A stretch of 64,000 nt of DNA, from positions 220,820-284,819 of the forward strand of contig NZ_JAEMHM010000008.1 of assembly GCF_016458275.1 (NCBI RefSeq). Reading direction: 5' to 3'. Within the stretch, counting starts at the first letter, position 1. Each line of letters begins with the position of its first letter. The DNA is from Geomesophilobacter sediminis. Lineage in GTDB: Bacteria > Desulfobacterota > Desulfuromonadia > Geobacterales > Geobacteraceae. The notes beneath the pieces were generated by a model. The model did no database searches. It was not told the origin of the DNA and saw only the letters and a list, made by a program, of their open reading frames with translations. A program made the position numbers and the translations under genes. Shown here one piece after another: positions 42,691 to 50,644 of the stretch.

Positions 42691-43718
42691 CCTTCGAGAT
42701 GGTGGACCCCGCGGAGCGGGAAGGATGGGACCGGGCGATCCTGCGCCTTAAGGAACCGAGCATCTTCCACTCCGCCGCCTGGGCCAAGGTGTTGAGCCGC
42801 TCCTACGGCTATCGGCCCCGCTACCAGGTCCGCCTGGAGCACGGCGAGATCGCGGGGCTCCTCCCGGTGCTGGAGGTGCGCAGCCTGGCGACCGGATGCC
42901 GGGGTGTTTCGCTCGCCTTTTCCGATTTCTGCGAGCCGATCGCCCGGGACGCGGCGACCTTTGACGAGCTTTTGGGGAGGGCGGTCGACTACGGGAGGGG
43001 CGCGGGGTGGCGCTATCTGGAGCTTCGGGGCGGGGAACGTTTCCTCCCCGGCGTTCCCCCGTTTGCCAGCTATGTCGGGAACCGCGTCGACCTCTCCGAG
43101 GGGGAACCGGCGCTTTGGCGCCGCTTCTCGGGGAACACCCGGCGCAACATCGAGAAGGCGGTCGCCCAGGGGGTGGTGACGACCCGCTCCCGGTCCCTGG
43201 AGGCGGTGCGCGAGTTCTACCGGCTCCACTGCCTGACCCGGAAGCGGCACGGGGTTCCCCCCCAGCCCCTTTGCTTCTTTGAAAACCTGCACCGGTTCCT
43301 GATCGAGCCGGGGCTCGGCACCGTCGTTCTCGCCGCGCACCAGGGGCGCCCTGTCGCCGGGGGGCTCTACCTTTGCTTTGGTGCCACGCTCCTCTACAAG
43401 TTCGGCGCCTCGACCCTTGAGGACCGGAACCTGAGGGCCAACAACCTGGTCATGTGGGATGCGATCCGGTGGGGAATCGAAAACGGAGCGGGCGTGCTGA
43501 GCCTGGGGCGGACCGACTGCGGCGACGAGGGACTGCGCCGGTTCAAGCGCGGCTGGGGAGGGACGGAGTCGGTGATCAGCTACTACCGCTACGACCTTAA
43601 GGATGGCTGCTACCGGGAGCCCCTTCCCCCCGGGGGGGGCGGACGCCGGGTGCTCAACCGGCTCCCGGTCGCCCTGCTCCGCTGCATCGGCGCAATCTGC
43701 TACCGCCACGTCGGGTGA
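42687..43718 (+). CDS. FemAB-like acyl/aminoacyl transferase 1
   Basis: A 343-residue double-GNAT protein of the FemAB-related kind found in exopolysaccharide loci. Signature parts are FHSAAWAKVLSRSYGYRPRY, GLLPVLEV, FSDFCEP, RRFSGNTRRNIEKAVAQGV (the 'lr.n.RrnirkA' helix), FYRLHCLTRKRHGVPPQPL, LYLCFGATLLYKFGAS, and NLVMWDAIRWGIENGAGVLSLGRT. FemX/FemAB enzymes transfer amino acids from tRNA to peptidoglycan precursors. The exopolysaccharide members are thought to decorate sugars, with donors unproven. It overlaps the aminotransferase gene, supporting a link to the amino-sugar. Confidence 0.82.
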   Translation: MTFEMVDPAEREGWDRAILRLKEPSIFHSAAWAKVLSRSYGYRPRYQVRLEHGEIAGLLPVLEVRSLATGCRGVSLAFSDFCEPIARDAATFDELLGRAVDYGRGAGWRYLELRGGERFLPGVPPFASYVGNRVDLSEGEPALWRRFSGNTRRNIEKAVAQGVVTTRSRSLEAVREFYRLHCLTRKRHGVPPQPLCFFENLHRFLIEPGLGTVVLAAHQGRPVAGGLYLCFGATLLYKFGASTLEDRNLRANNLVMWDAIRWGIENGAGVLSLGRTDCGDEGLRRFKRGWGGTESVISYYRYDLKDGCYREPLPPGGGGRRVLNRLPVALLRCIGAICYRHVG

Positions 43719-43755
43719 GGCAACGCGGGGAGACCCCGCAGGAGAGGAGGTTGCG

Positions 43756-44820
43756 ATGGCGAGCGTGATCGAGATAGATCCCCTGGTCGACCCCCGCTGG
43801 GATGCCTTGGTGGAGAGCCACCCGTTCGGATGGATCACCCATCTCTCCGGCTGGAAACGGGTGCTGGACGACTCCTTCCCCCATCTCAAGGGGCACTACC
43901 TCGCCCTCGAGGAGCCCTCCGGCGTCCTCGTGGCGGGACTTCCGGTCTTCCAGACCTGGAGCCTTTTCGGGGGGAGGCAGCTGGTGAGCCTTCCGCAGGC
44001 CACCCTGTGCGACCCGCTGGTCCGCTCCGAGGAGGAGCTGGCGCCGCTCCTTGCTGCCTTGCGCGCCCTGGCCGAGCGGCTGAACTGCTCGGGCGCCGAG
44101 CTGCGGACCCTGACCGCCGCGCCGCTTTTCTCCGACCCGACTCTGGATGAGCGGCGGCGCTTCCGGTACCACTACCTCATGCTTCGCGCCGACCCTGAGG
44201 AGCTGATGCCCGCCTTCCACCGAAGCTGCGTGCGCCAGCGGATCGCGCGGGCCGTCGAGGCCGGGGTGACCGCGCGGCCGGGGACCGGAGTGGGCGATCT
44301 CGAGCTCTTCTACCGGCTCTACCTCGGGGCCCGGAAAAGGATCGGGCTCCTCCCCCAGCCGTACCGGTTCTTCGCCGCGCTCTGGAGCGAGTTCCACCCG
44401 TCCGGGCTGGTGACCCTCACCATGGCCGATTATGCCGGGGCGCCGGTGGCCGCCCTGCTCCTCTTCCGCTACGGCAAAAGGGTCTCCGCCGAGGTCTCGG
44501 TCGGCGACGAGGCGTACCGCGGGGTGAGCCCCAACCACCTCCTCTTCTGGGAGGCGATCCGGGCCGCCTGCCGGGAGGGGTACGAGGTGTTCGACTTCGG
44601 GAGGACCCCGGTGGAGCACAAGAGCCTGCTGGATGCCAAGAATCGGTGGGGGACCCTCTCCCATGATCTTTGTCACTACCATTACCAGCGTTCCGGGACC
44701 AGCGAGCGGGACGGCAAGGAGGTGCTGCGCTCCGTCGCGCTTTTGCGCAAGGCGGTCCCGACGCTCCCCCGCTTCGCCTTCCGCATGGCGGGGAACTTCT
44801 GCTACCGGCACCTGGTGTGA
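43756..44820 (+). CDS. FemAB-like acyl/aminoacyl transferase 2
   Basis: 354 residues, a paralogue of the preceding gene: WITHLSGWKRVLDDSFPHLK, HYLALEEPSGVLVAGLPVFQ, FHRSCVRQRIARAVEAGVTA (same helix position), FYRLYLGARKRIGLLPQPYR, LLLFRYGKRVSAEVSVGDEA, NHLLFWEAIRAACREGYEVF, DFGRTPVEHKSLLDAKNRWG. ATG 43756 is preceded by GGAGAGGAGG. The two proteins share the order of blocks but only modest identity, so they may add different groups or act as a pair. Confidence 0.8.
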   Translation: MASVIEIDPLVDPRWDALVESHPFGWITHLSGWKRVLDDSFPHLKGHYLALEEPSGVLVAGLPVFQTWSLFGGRQLVSLPQATLCDPLVRSEEELAPLLAALRALAERLNCSGAELRTLTAAPLFSDPTLDERRRFRYHYLMLRADPEELMPAFHRSCVRQRIARAVEAGVTARPGTGVGDLELFYRLYLGARKRIGLLPQPYRFFAALWSEFHPSGLVTLTMADYAGAPVAALLLFRYGKRVSAEVSVGDEAYRGVSPNHLLFWEAIRAACREGYEVFDFGRTPVEHKSLLDAKNRWGTLSHDLCHYHYQRSGTSERDGKEVLRSVALLRKAVPTLPRFAFRMAGNFCYRHLV

Positions 44821-44831
44821 CGGGAGGCTGT

Positions 44832-45332
44832 ATGGACGAGCGGCCGGAACAAAGGGACTCTCTCCCCTGCCAGATCGGATCGGTCCCGAACCTCATCCTT
44901 TCCGGAGGGGGCGGGATCAATCCCCTGGCCGACGTCTGGCGCTGGGGGCGGCGCTTCTTGAAGCGCCGGGGCAACTACCTTTTGAACTGCTGGTCGCGGG
45001 AGGCTCCCCCCGGGGGGGAGGAGGGGGCGCCGTTGCTTCCCGGGACCCGGGTGCGGGTGAAAAGCGAAGCGGAGATCCGGGCCACCCTTAACCGCTGGAA
45101 CCAGCTCAAGGGGTGCGCCTTCATGAACGAGATGCTCCCCTTCTGCGACAGCCGCCAGACGGTCCTGAAGCCGGTGGCCCGGTTTCTCGACGAGCGGGAC
45201 TACCGCATGAAGAAATGCCGCGGCATCTACCTCCTGGAGGGGGTGTACTGCTCCGGGACCGTGGATTTCGGCAGCTGCGACCGCACCTGCTTCTACTTCT
45301 GGCGGCGCGAATGGCTGGAGCAGGCCGAGTGA
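44832..45332 (+). CDS. Uncharacterised Cys-containing protein of exopolysaccharide clusters
   Basis: 166 residues, no signal peptide. A basic N-terminus (WRWGRRFLKRRGNYLL) leads to an SH3/KOW-like beta segment: PGTRVRVKSEAEIRATLNRW, KGCAFMNEMLPFCDSRQTVL, VARFLDERDYRMKKCRGIYL, LEGVYCSGTVDFGSCDRTCF and YFWRREWLEQAE. The pattern 'MLPFC', 'LEGV.C', 'CDR.C..FWR..WL' with spaced cysteines is one I have seen in proteins next to polysaccharide or natural-product genes, but its role is unknown. Four closely arranged Cys could bind metal. GGGAGG lies 6 bases before ATG 44832. Confidence 0.6.
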   Translation: MDERPEQRDSLPCQIGSVPNLILSGGGGINPLADVWRWGRRFLKRRGNYLLNCWSREAPPGGEEGAPLLPGTRVRVKSEAEIRATLNRWNQLKGCAFMNEMLPFCDSRQTVLKPVARFLDERDYRMKKCRGIYLLEGVYCSGTVDFGSCDRTCFYFWRREWLEQAE

Positions 45333-45361
45333 GGACCGGGAAATCCAGGCTGGAGGAAACA

Positions 45362-46531
45362 ATGGGACGCAACGTGGCCATGGTGGTTTTCTCGCACTAC
45401 CCGAAAGACCCCCGGGTCCGGCGGGAGGCGGAGGCGCTCGCCGACGCGGGGATCTCCGTCGACGTCTTCTGCCTCAAGGACCGGGGGGCTCTGCCCCGCG
45501 AGCTCTGCAACGGGGTGCAGGTCTACCGGCTCCCCCTGCAAAGAAGCCGGTCCGGAAAGCTCAACTACGTCCTGGAATACGGGGCCTTCATCGCCGCCTC
45601 GGCCGGCGCCGTCGCCCTGTTTCACCTGAAGCGGCACTACCGGCTGGTCCACGTCCACAACATGCCGGACATCCTGGTGCTGAGCGCGCTGATCCCGAAG
45701 CTCGCCGGGGCGAAGGTCATCCTGGACCTGCACGACCCGGTCCCCGAGGTCTACATGACCAAGTACGCCCTCGCCGAGGATCACCCCGTGGTGCGGGGGA
45801 TGTGCCTTTTGGAACGGCTGAGCGTGAAGTTCGCCGACCGGGTCTTGACCCCCAACTTCGCCTTCCAGGAGCGGTTCATCGCCCGCGGCTGTCCGAGGGA
45901 GAAGATCGACATCGTGATGAATTCGGCGCAGGAGGAGGTCCTCTGTTGCGGCACCGAGCCGCCGGCCCGGGAAGGATTCGTGGTGATGTTCCACGGGGTG
46001 ATCAACCGCAGAAGCGGCATCCACGTCGCCCTGGAGGCGCTGCGCCTGGTCCGGGACCGGATCCCCGGGCTCTGTTTCGAGGTGTACGGGGAGGGGGAAG
46101 CACGCCCGGGCGCGGAACGGCAGGCGCGGGAACTGGGGTTGGAGGGAATGGTCCGCTTCCACGGCTACCGGCCGCAGGAGGAGCTCGGCCCCCGGATCCG
46201 GGAGATGAGCGTCGGCCTGGTCCCGAACATCAGCAGCCCCTTCACCGAGATCAACCTCCCCACCCGGATCCTGGAGTACCTCTCCCTGGGCAAACCGGTG
46301 ATCGCACCCAGGACCCGGGGGATCACCGACTACTTCGACGACCGCACCCTGCTCTTTTTCGAGGCCGGGGACCCCGGGGCCCTGGCGGAGACGCTCTTCG
46401 ACGCCTACGCCCACCCGGAGAAGCGGGAGGAGGTGGCGCGGGCCGGGACCAGCCGTTACCAGCCCTACCGGTGGGCCCGCCAGAAGGAGAAGCTCGTCGC
46501 GATCGTGGAGCGGACCATCGGTGCCTGCTGA
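45362..46531 (+). CDS. Glycosyltransferase family 4
   Basis: 389 residues, GT-B fold. The N-terminal domain has VVFSHYPKDPRVRREAEALADAG, YRLVHVHNMPDILVL, KVILDLHDPVPEVYM. The C-terminal nucleotide-sugar domain has VVMFHGVINRRSGIHVALEA, LCFEVYGEGE, MVRFHGYRPQEEL, and PTRILEYLSLGKPVIAPRTR with the E-x(7)-E-like donor site. It would add a sugar from an NDP-sugar to the lipid-linked repeat unit on the cytoplasmic face. ATG 45362 follows GGAGG by 7 bases. Confidence 0.9.
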   Translation: MGRNVAMVVFSHYPKDPRVRREAEALADAGISVDVFCLKDRGALPRELCNGVQVYRLPLQRSRSGKLNYVLEYGAFIAASAGAVALFHLKRHYRLVHVHNMPDILVLSALIPKLAGAKVILDLHDPVPEVYMTKYALAEDHPVVRGMCLLERLSVKFADRVLTPNFAFQERFIARGCPREKIDIVMNSAQEEVLCCGTEPPAREGFVVMFHGVINRRSGIHVALEALRLVRDRIPGLCFEVYGEGEARPGAERQARELGLEGMVRFHGYRPQEELGPRIREMSVGLVPNISSPFTEINLPTRILEYLSLGKPVIAPRTRGITDYFDDRTLLFFEAGDPGALAETLFDAYAHPEKREEVARAGTSRYQPYRWARQKEKLVAIVERTIGAC

Positions 46532-46551
46532 AGGGGACCGGGGGAGGGGAG

Positions 46552-47166
46552 ATGCCGGGGAAGAAGATTCTCGCAGCCGTTGCGCTTTTGGCCGCCGCAC
46601 CCCACGGGGCGGAGGGGGGCTGGGATTTCGACCGGGACCGGGTCGGGGCCACCCCGTCCGGCTACTACGTGAGCGCCGGGCAGTGGCGGGTAAAGGGGGA
46701 GGCCACCGCTCCCTCACCCCCGAACGTCCTGGCGCAGCTGGGGCGGAGCTCGACCGACACCTTCAACCTCACCCTGGTCGCCGGCGCCCGTTACCGCGAT
46801 GTCGAGCTTTCGGTAATGCTCCGTCCGGTCGGCGGGGAGCGCGAACCGGGGGGAGGGGTGGTCTGGCGGGCGCAGGACGCAAGAAACTACTACCTCGCGA
46901 GTTACGACCCGCTCGCCGGCGACTTCACCCTGGCCAAGGTGCACAACTTCGGACGGGTGGTGTTGCGGCGCGTCGCGACCCATAGCTTTTCCGGGTGGCA
47001 CGCCCTTCGGGTGACCATGAACGGGGACCGGATCGAGTGCTACCTGGACGGGACGCGCTACCTGGAGCTGCGGGACCAGAGCTTCCCGGCGGCGGGAGAG
47101 GTGGGGCTTTGGACCCGGGGGGATGCGGTGACCTACTTCGACGACTTCGCCGTGACGGGAAGGTGA
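46552..47166 (+). CDS. Secreted LamG/DUF1080-like beta-sandwich protein
   Basis: 204 residues. A signal peptide (KKILAAVALLAAAPHGAEG) is followed by a concanavalin-like sandwich: GWDFDRDRVGATPSGYYVSA, YRDVELSVMLRPVGGE, GGGVVWRAQDARNYYLASYD, WHALRVTMNGDRIECYLDGT, GEVGLWTRGDAVTYFDDFAV. The layout resembles the 3-keto-disaccharide-hydrolase/LamG domains that bind or cut glycans, but no catalytic residues can be assigned. It probably acts on or binds the exported polymer in the periplasm or outside. ATG 46552 follows GGGGAGGGGAG. Confidence 0.75.
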   Translation: MPGKKILAAVALLAAAPHGAEGGWDFDRDRVGATPSGYYVSAGQWRVKGEATAPSPPNVLAQLGRSSTDTFNLTLVAGARYRDVELSVMLRPVGGEREPGGGVVWRAQDARNYYLASYDPLAGDFTLAKVHNFGRVVLRRVATHSFSGWHALRVTMNGDRIECYLDGTRYLELRDQSFPAAGEVGLWTRGDAVTYFDDFAVTGR

Positions 47167-47375
47167 GAAAGGCAGTTTTAAGTTTTGAGTTTTGAGTTTT
47201 GCGTTCTGAGGCGTTGAGACCGGTTACCGCCACTAATGGCGTCTGGTTCGCTCCCTTAAGAATCGGCCGTAACGGTAGCAAGTGAGCCGGCGTAGCCCAG
47301 AACTCTGAACTCTGAACATTAACCGTTGAACGTTCAACTCAACACCGGTGACGTGAACCGTCGGGAGATACTGCC
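47167..47375. other. Intergenic gap with simple repeats inside the operon
   Basis: 209 bases, the longest gap of the operon. It contains iterated TTTTGAG/TTTTGCG units (47175-47210) and AACTCTGAACTCTGAAC with TTGAACGTTCAA palindromes (47299-47340). An internal promoter for the export genes could lie here, but none is clear. Confidence 0.4.
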
Positions 47376-48071
47376 ATGAAAACGCCGCGCCTGGTGATAC
47401 TGCTCCTCCTCGTCCTCCTTGCCGCCTGTGCCACCCCGCTCCCTCCTCCCGCACCCCAGTCGGTGCTGGCGCATGCCCCGGCCCCGGTGCGGGCGTACCG
47501 GATCCAGATCGGGGACAGCCTCGACATCAAGTTCTTCTACAACCCGGAGCTCAACGAGACGGTCACGGTCCGCCCGGACGGCAAGATCGCCTTGCAGCTG
47601 GTCAAGGAGATCGAGGTCGCCGGCCGGACCGCCGCCCAGTTGACCGAGCTCCTCATCGAGCGCTACTCCCCCCAGATCAAGAGCCCGGAGATCACCGTCC
47701 TGGTCCGTACCTTCAACACCGAGAAGGTGTACGTGGACGGGGAGGTGAACAAGTCGGGCCTGGTCGCCCTGAGCGAGCCGATGACCATTCTCCAGGCGAT
47801 CTCCCAGGCCGGGGGGGCCAAGCAGGACAGCGCCCGGCTGCAGGACGTCATCCTGATCCGGATGTCGGAAAAGGGTAAGACGGCGATGACCCTGAACCTG
47901 GAGGCCGCCCTGGACGGGAGCGATCCCAGGCAGGATGTGGCGCTTTTGCCCTACGACATCGTCTTCGTGCCGAGAACCACCATCACCAACGTGGACCTCT
48001 GGGTCGACCAGTACATCCGCCGGCTCCTCCCGTTCTCCCTGAGCGCCGGGGTCTACAAGGGGTACCCGTGA
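47376..48071 (+). CDS. Outer-membrane polysaccharide export lipoprotein (Wza-like)
   Basis: 231 residues. The lipobox is LLVLLAACATP. The Poly_export domain reads YRIQIGDSLDIKFFYNPELN, VTVRPDGKIALQLVKEIEVA, GRTAAQLTELLIERYSPQIK, ITVLVRTF, then one SLBB-type domain (KVYVDGEVNKSGLVALSEPM, TILQAISQAGGAK, VLLPYDIVFVP). At 231 residues it is much shorter than Wza (~380) and lacks the C-terminal amphipathic helix that spans the outer membrane in Wza, so it may need another partner for the pore. It is followed at once by the Wzz-like gene. Confidence 0.9.
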   Translation: MKTPRLVILLLLVLLAACATPLPPPAPQSVLAHAPAPVRAYRIQIGDSLDIKFFYNPELNETVTVRPDGKIALQLVKEIEVAGRTAAQLTELLIERYSPQIKSPEITVLVRTFNTEKVYVDGEVNKSGLVALSEPMTILQAISQAGGAKQDSARLQDVILIRMSEKGKTAMTLNLEAALDGSDPRQDVALLPYDIVFVPRTTITNVDLWVDQYIRRLLPFSLSAGVYKGYP

Positions 48072-49597
48072 TGCCAAAGGAAACTGCCATGGGAAACCTG
48101 ATCCGTATCGAAGAGACCGGCCCGGGCCGAGGGAACCGGGACTATCTGAGGACCTGGCTCAGCGTCATTTTCAAAAACCGGCTCCGGATCGCCGTCGTCT
48201 GCGCCGTCTGCGTGGCGGCGACCGCTGCGGCGAGCTTCCTGCTGCCGCCGGTCTACGAGACCCGGTCGAGCATCCTGGTGAAGATCGGCCGTGAATACCA
48301 GAACCGCCAGGATCTCGGTAACGGCGCCCCCTTCGTCGCCGTAAGCCAGGAAGAGATGACCAACTCCGAGATCCAGATCCTCACCAACCGCGACCTGATC
48401 AAGAAGGTGATCGCGACGGTCGGGCTCGGCACCATCTACCCGGAACTGGCCCGGAATAACGGACCGGAGGCCGACCGGCTGGGGGTGGCCGCGGAGCTTT
48501 TCACCAGCCAGCTCAAGGTGGCGGTGGTCCGCAAGTCGAACGTGGTCCAGGTCTCGTTTCGGCACCGGGACCCGAAGGTCGCGGCCCGGGCGGTGAACAC
48601 CCTGGTGGAGCTTTACACCGTGATGCATCTCCAGGCCTTCTCCGACAACAAGTCCCCCTTCCTGGAGCAGCAGCTCTCGGCCTACGAAAAGAAGCTCCGG
48701 CAATCGGAGGACACCCTGCAGAAGTTCAAGCAGGAGCACGGGGTGTATTCGCTCGACGAGCAGCGCCGGCTCCTCCTCGACCAGCGGACCTCCCTGGACA
48801 CGGTGCTGAAGTCCGCCGAGAACTCGATCGCCGAACAGCAAAAGAAGATCGCGGCTCTGACCGCGCAGGGGCGGCGGCTCGCCCAGGTCGAGGGAGGCTA
48901 CACCCAGACCGAGCGGGATCGGATCATCGTGGACGCCCGGGCGCGGCTGCTTTCGCTGCGGCTGGAGGAGCAGGAACTGCTCAAGAAGTACACCGAGGGA
49001 AACCGGCTCGTGGTCAACGTCCGTAACGAGATCCGGATGGTCACCAATTTCATGAAGGAGCAGGAAGAGGAAATCAAGACGCGGGTGAAAACGGCCAACC
49101 CGGTCTACCAGAACGTGCAGATCGAGCTGATCCGGGCCGAGACCGACTACCAGTCCCAAAAGGCGAAGGCCGGCACCCTGCGCCAGCAGCTGCGCCAGCT
49201 CGACGGGGCGATCCAGGCGCTCGACTTCCGGGAGAAGGATATCCAGAAGCTCAAGCGGGATCAGACGATCAACGAGAAGAACTACCAGACCTATCTGGAG
49301 CGCACCGAGGAGGCCCGCATCGCCGACGACATGAACCGGCTCAAGCTCGCCAACATCAGCGTCATCGAGCAGGCCGCGGTCCCGGCGGTTCCGGTGCGTC
49401 CGAACAAGGGGCGCAACCTCGTCCTGGGGCTCTTCTTCGGCCTGGTCGCCGGGGTCGCCGCCGCCTTTTTCCGCGAATATGCGGCGCAGAGCTTCTCCAC
49501 CCCGGAGAGTGTGCAGCGGCGCCTGGGGGTCCCGGTGGTCGCGGCGATCCCTTACCGCGAGGGGGAGGCCGCCGGCACCTCGATCACCATCGGCTGA
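48071..49597 (+). CDS. Wzz/GumC-type polysaccharide co-polymerase
   Basis: 508 residues. Two transmembrane helices, IAVVCAVCVAATAAASFLLP (~40) and NLVLGLFFGLVAGVAAAFF (~450), flank a long periplasmic part with extensive coiled coil (NKSPFLEQQLSAYEKKLRQS ... EQQKKIAALTAQGRRLAQVE ... IELIRAETDYQSQKAKAGTL). The Wzz domain start is YETRSSILVKIGREYQN, and a Pro-rich block PAVPVRPNKGRN precedes the last helix. It controls chain length and links the inner-membrane polymerase to the export lipoprotein. It lacks a fused kinase domain, and the BY-kinase relative at 38035 is the likely partner. ATG 48071 overlaps the previous stop; ATG 48089 with AAAGGA is an alternative. Confidence 0.9.
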   Translation: MPKETAMGNLIRIEETGPGRGNRDYLRTWLSVIFKNRLRIAVVCAVCVAATAAASFLLPPVYETRSSILVKIGREYQNRQDLGNGAPFVAVSQEEMTNSEIQILTNRDLIKKVIATVGLGTIYPELARNNGPEADRLGVAAELFTSQLKVAVVRKSNVVQVSFRHRDPKVAARAVNTLVELYTVMHLQAFSDNKSPFLEQQLSAYEKKLRQSEDTLQKFKQEHGVYSLDEQRRLLLDQRTSLDTVLKSAENSIAEQQKKIAALTAQGRRLAQVEGGYTQTERDRIIVDARARLLSLRLEEQELLKKYTEGNRLVVNVRNEIRMVTNFMKEQEEEIKTRVKTANPVYQNVQIELIRAETDYQSQKAKAGTLRQQLRQLDGAIQALDFREKDIQKLKRDQTINEKNYQTYLERTEEARIADDMNRLKLANISVIEQAAVPAVPVRPNKGRNLVLGLFFGLVAGVAAAFFREYAAQSFSTPESVQRRLGVPVVAAIPYREGEAAGTSITIG

Positions 49598-49657
49598 GCC
49601 GGGAAGCCGTCGGGCGAGGGCCGAAAGCGCCCGCTGCCGACCCATGGGACTAAAGGC

Positions 49658-50644
49658 ATGATCATTCCTCTTTACTACCGTGTGAAGCCGTTTCTTCCCA
49701 GGCGCCTGCAGATAGCGTTGCGCCGGTGGCGGGCGTTCCGGACCCTCGGCCGGTGCGGACACTTCTGGCCGATCGATCCCCAGGCCGGGATCCCCCCCGA
49801 GGGGTGGGGCGGGTGGCCCGAAAAGCGGCGCTTTGCCCTCATCCTCACCCACGACGTGGATACGGACCGGGGACAGGAGAAGTGCCGGCACCTGCTGCAA
49901 CTGGAGGAGAGCGCCGGGTTCCGTTCCTCCTTCAACTTCGTGGCCGCCCGCTACCTGGTATCGAGCGAGCTGCACGACCATCTGCGCGGCCGCGGCTTCG
50001 AGGTCGGGCTGCACGGGCTCGTGCACAACGCGACCCTCTACCAGTCCCGGGAGACCTTCCTGGCCCACGCCGAGCTGATCAACATCTTCTTGCGCCACTG
50101 GGGAGCGGTCGGCTTCCGTTCCCCCTGCATGTACCACAACCTGGAGTGGCTCCAGGAGCTCGACATCGAGTACGACGCCTCGACTTTCGATACCGACCCT
50201 TTCGAGCCGCAACCCGAGGGGGTCGGCACCATCTTCCCCTTCTGGGTCCCCGGGAGCGGGGGGAGGAAAGGCTATGTCGAGCTTCCCTACACCCTCCCCC
50301 AGGATTTCACCCTCTTCGTCCTGCTCCGGCAGCGGGGGATCGACCTTTGGAAACGCAAAATCGACTGGATCGCCCGGTGCGGGGGGATGGTCCTTTTGAA
50401 CACCCATCCCGACTACATGTGCTTCGAGGGAGCGCCCGGGTTCGAGGAGTATCCCGCCTCGCTCTACACCGAGCTCCTCGACTACGTCCGGTCGCGCTAC
50501 CGGGGCGAGTACTGGCACCCGCTGCCGCGGGAGATGGCCCGCTTCTGGGAAAAGGGGGGGCGGCTGGCCCGTGCCGTCCCGCAGGGAGGAGATCCGGGCG
50601 CCGCGTCGATGCGGTGGGACGCCCGGAACACGGGGGAAGCATGA
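49658..50644 (+). CDS. Polysaccharide deacetylase-like protein (NodB homology)
   Basis: 328 residues. The NodB motif 1 reads LILTHDVDTDRGQEK (the catalytic base/metal Asp pair, ~residues 67-75). Motif 2 is FEVGLHGLVHNATLY with metal-type histidines, motif 3 is VGFRSPCMYHNLEWL, and later blocks are DASTFDTDPFEPQPEGVGTI and MVLLNTHPDYM. The N-terminus is basic and slightly hydrophobic (YYRVKPFLPRRLQIAL). It would remove acetyl groups from N-acetylated sugars, possibly those of the Wlb-type residue. Its stop overlaps ATG 50641. Confidence 0.85.
   Translation: MIIPLYYRVKPFLPRRLQIALRRWRAFRTLGRCGHFWPIDPQAGIPPEGWGGWPEKRRFALILTHDVDTDRGQEKCRHLLQLEESAGFRSSFNFVAARYLVSSELHDHLRGRGFEVGLHGLVHNATLYQSRETFLAHAELINIFLRHWGAVGFRSPCMYHNLEWLQELDIEYDASTFDTDPFEPQPEGVGTIFPFWVPGSGGRKGYVELPYTLPQDFTLFVLLRQRGIDLWKRKIDWIARCGGMVLLNTHPDYMCFEGAPGFEEYPASLYTELLDYVRSRYRGEYWHPLPREMARFWEKGGRLARAVPQGGDPGAASMRWDARNTGEA

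Noticed and set aside
48053..50518. An 821-codon minus-strand open frame opposite the wzz-like and deacetylase genes
   Set aside because: Composition is that of an antisense shadow (Asp/Val/Leu/His-rich), and clear protein families occupy the plus strand.
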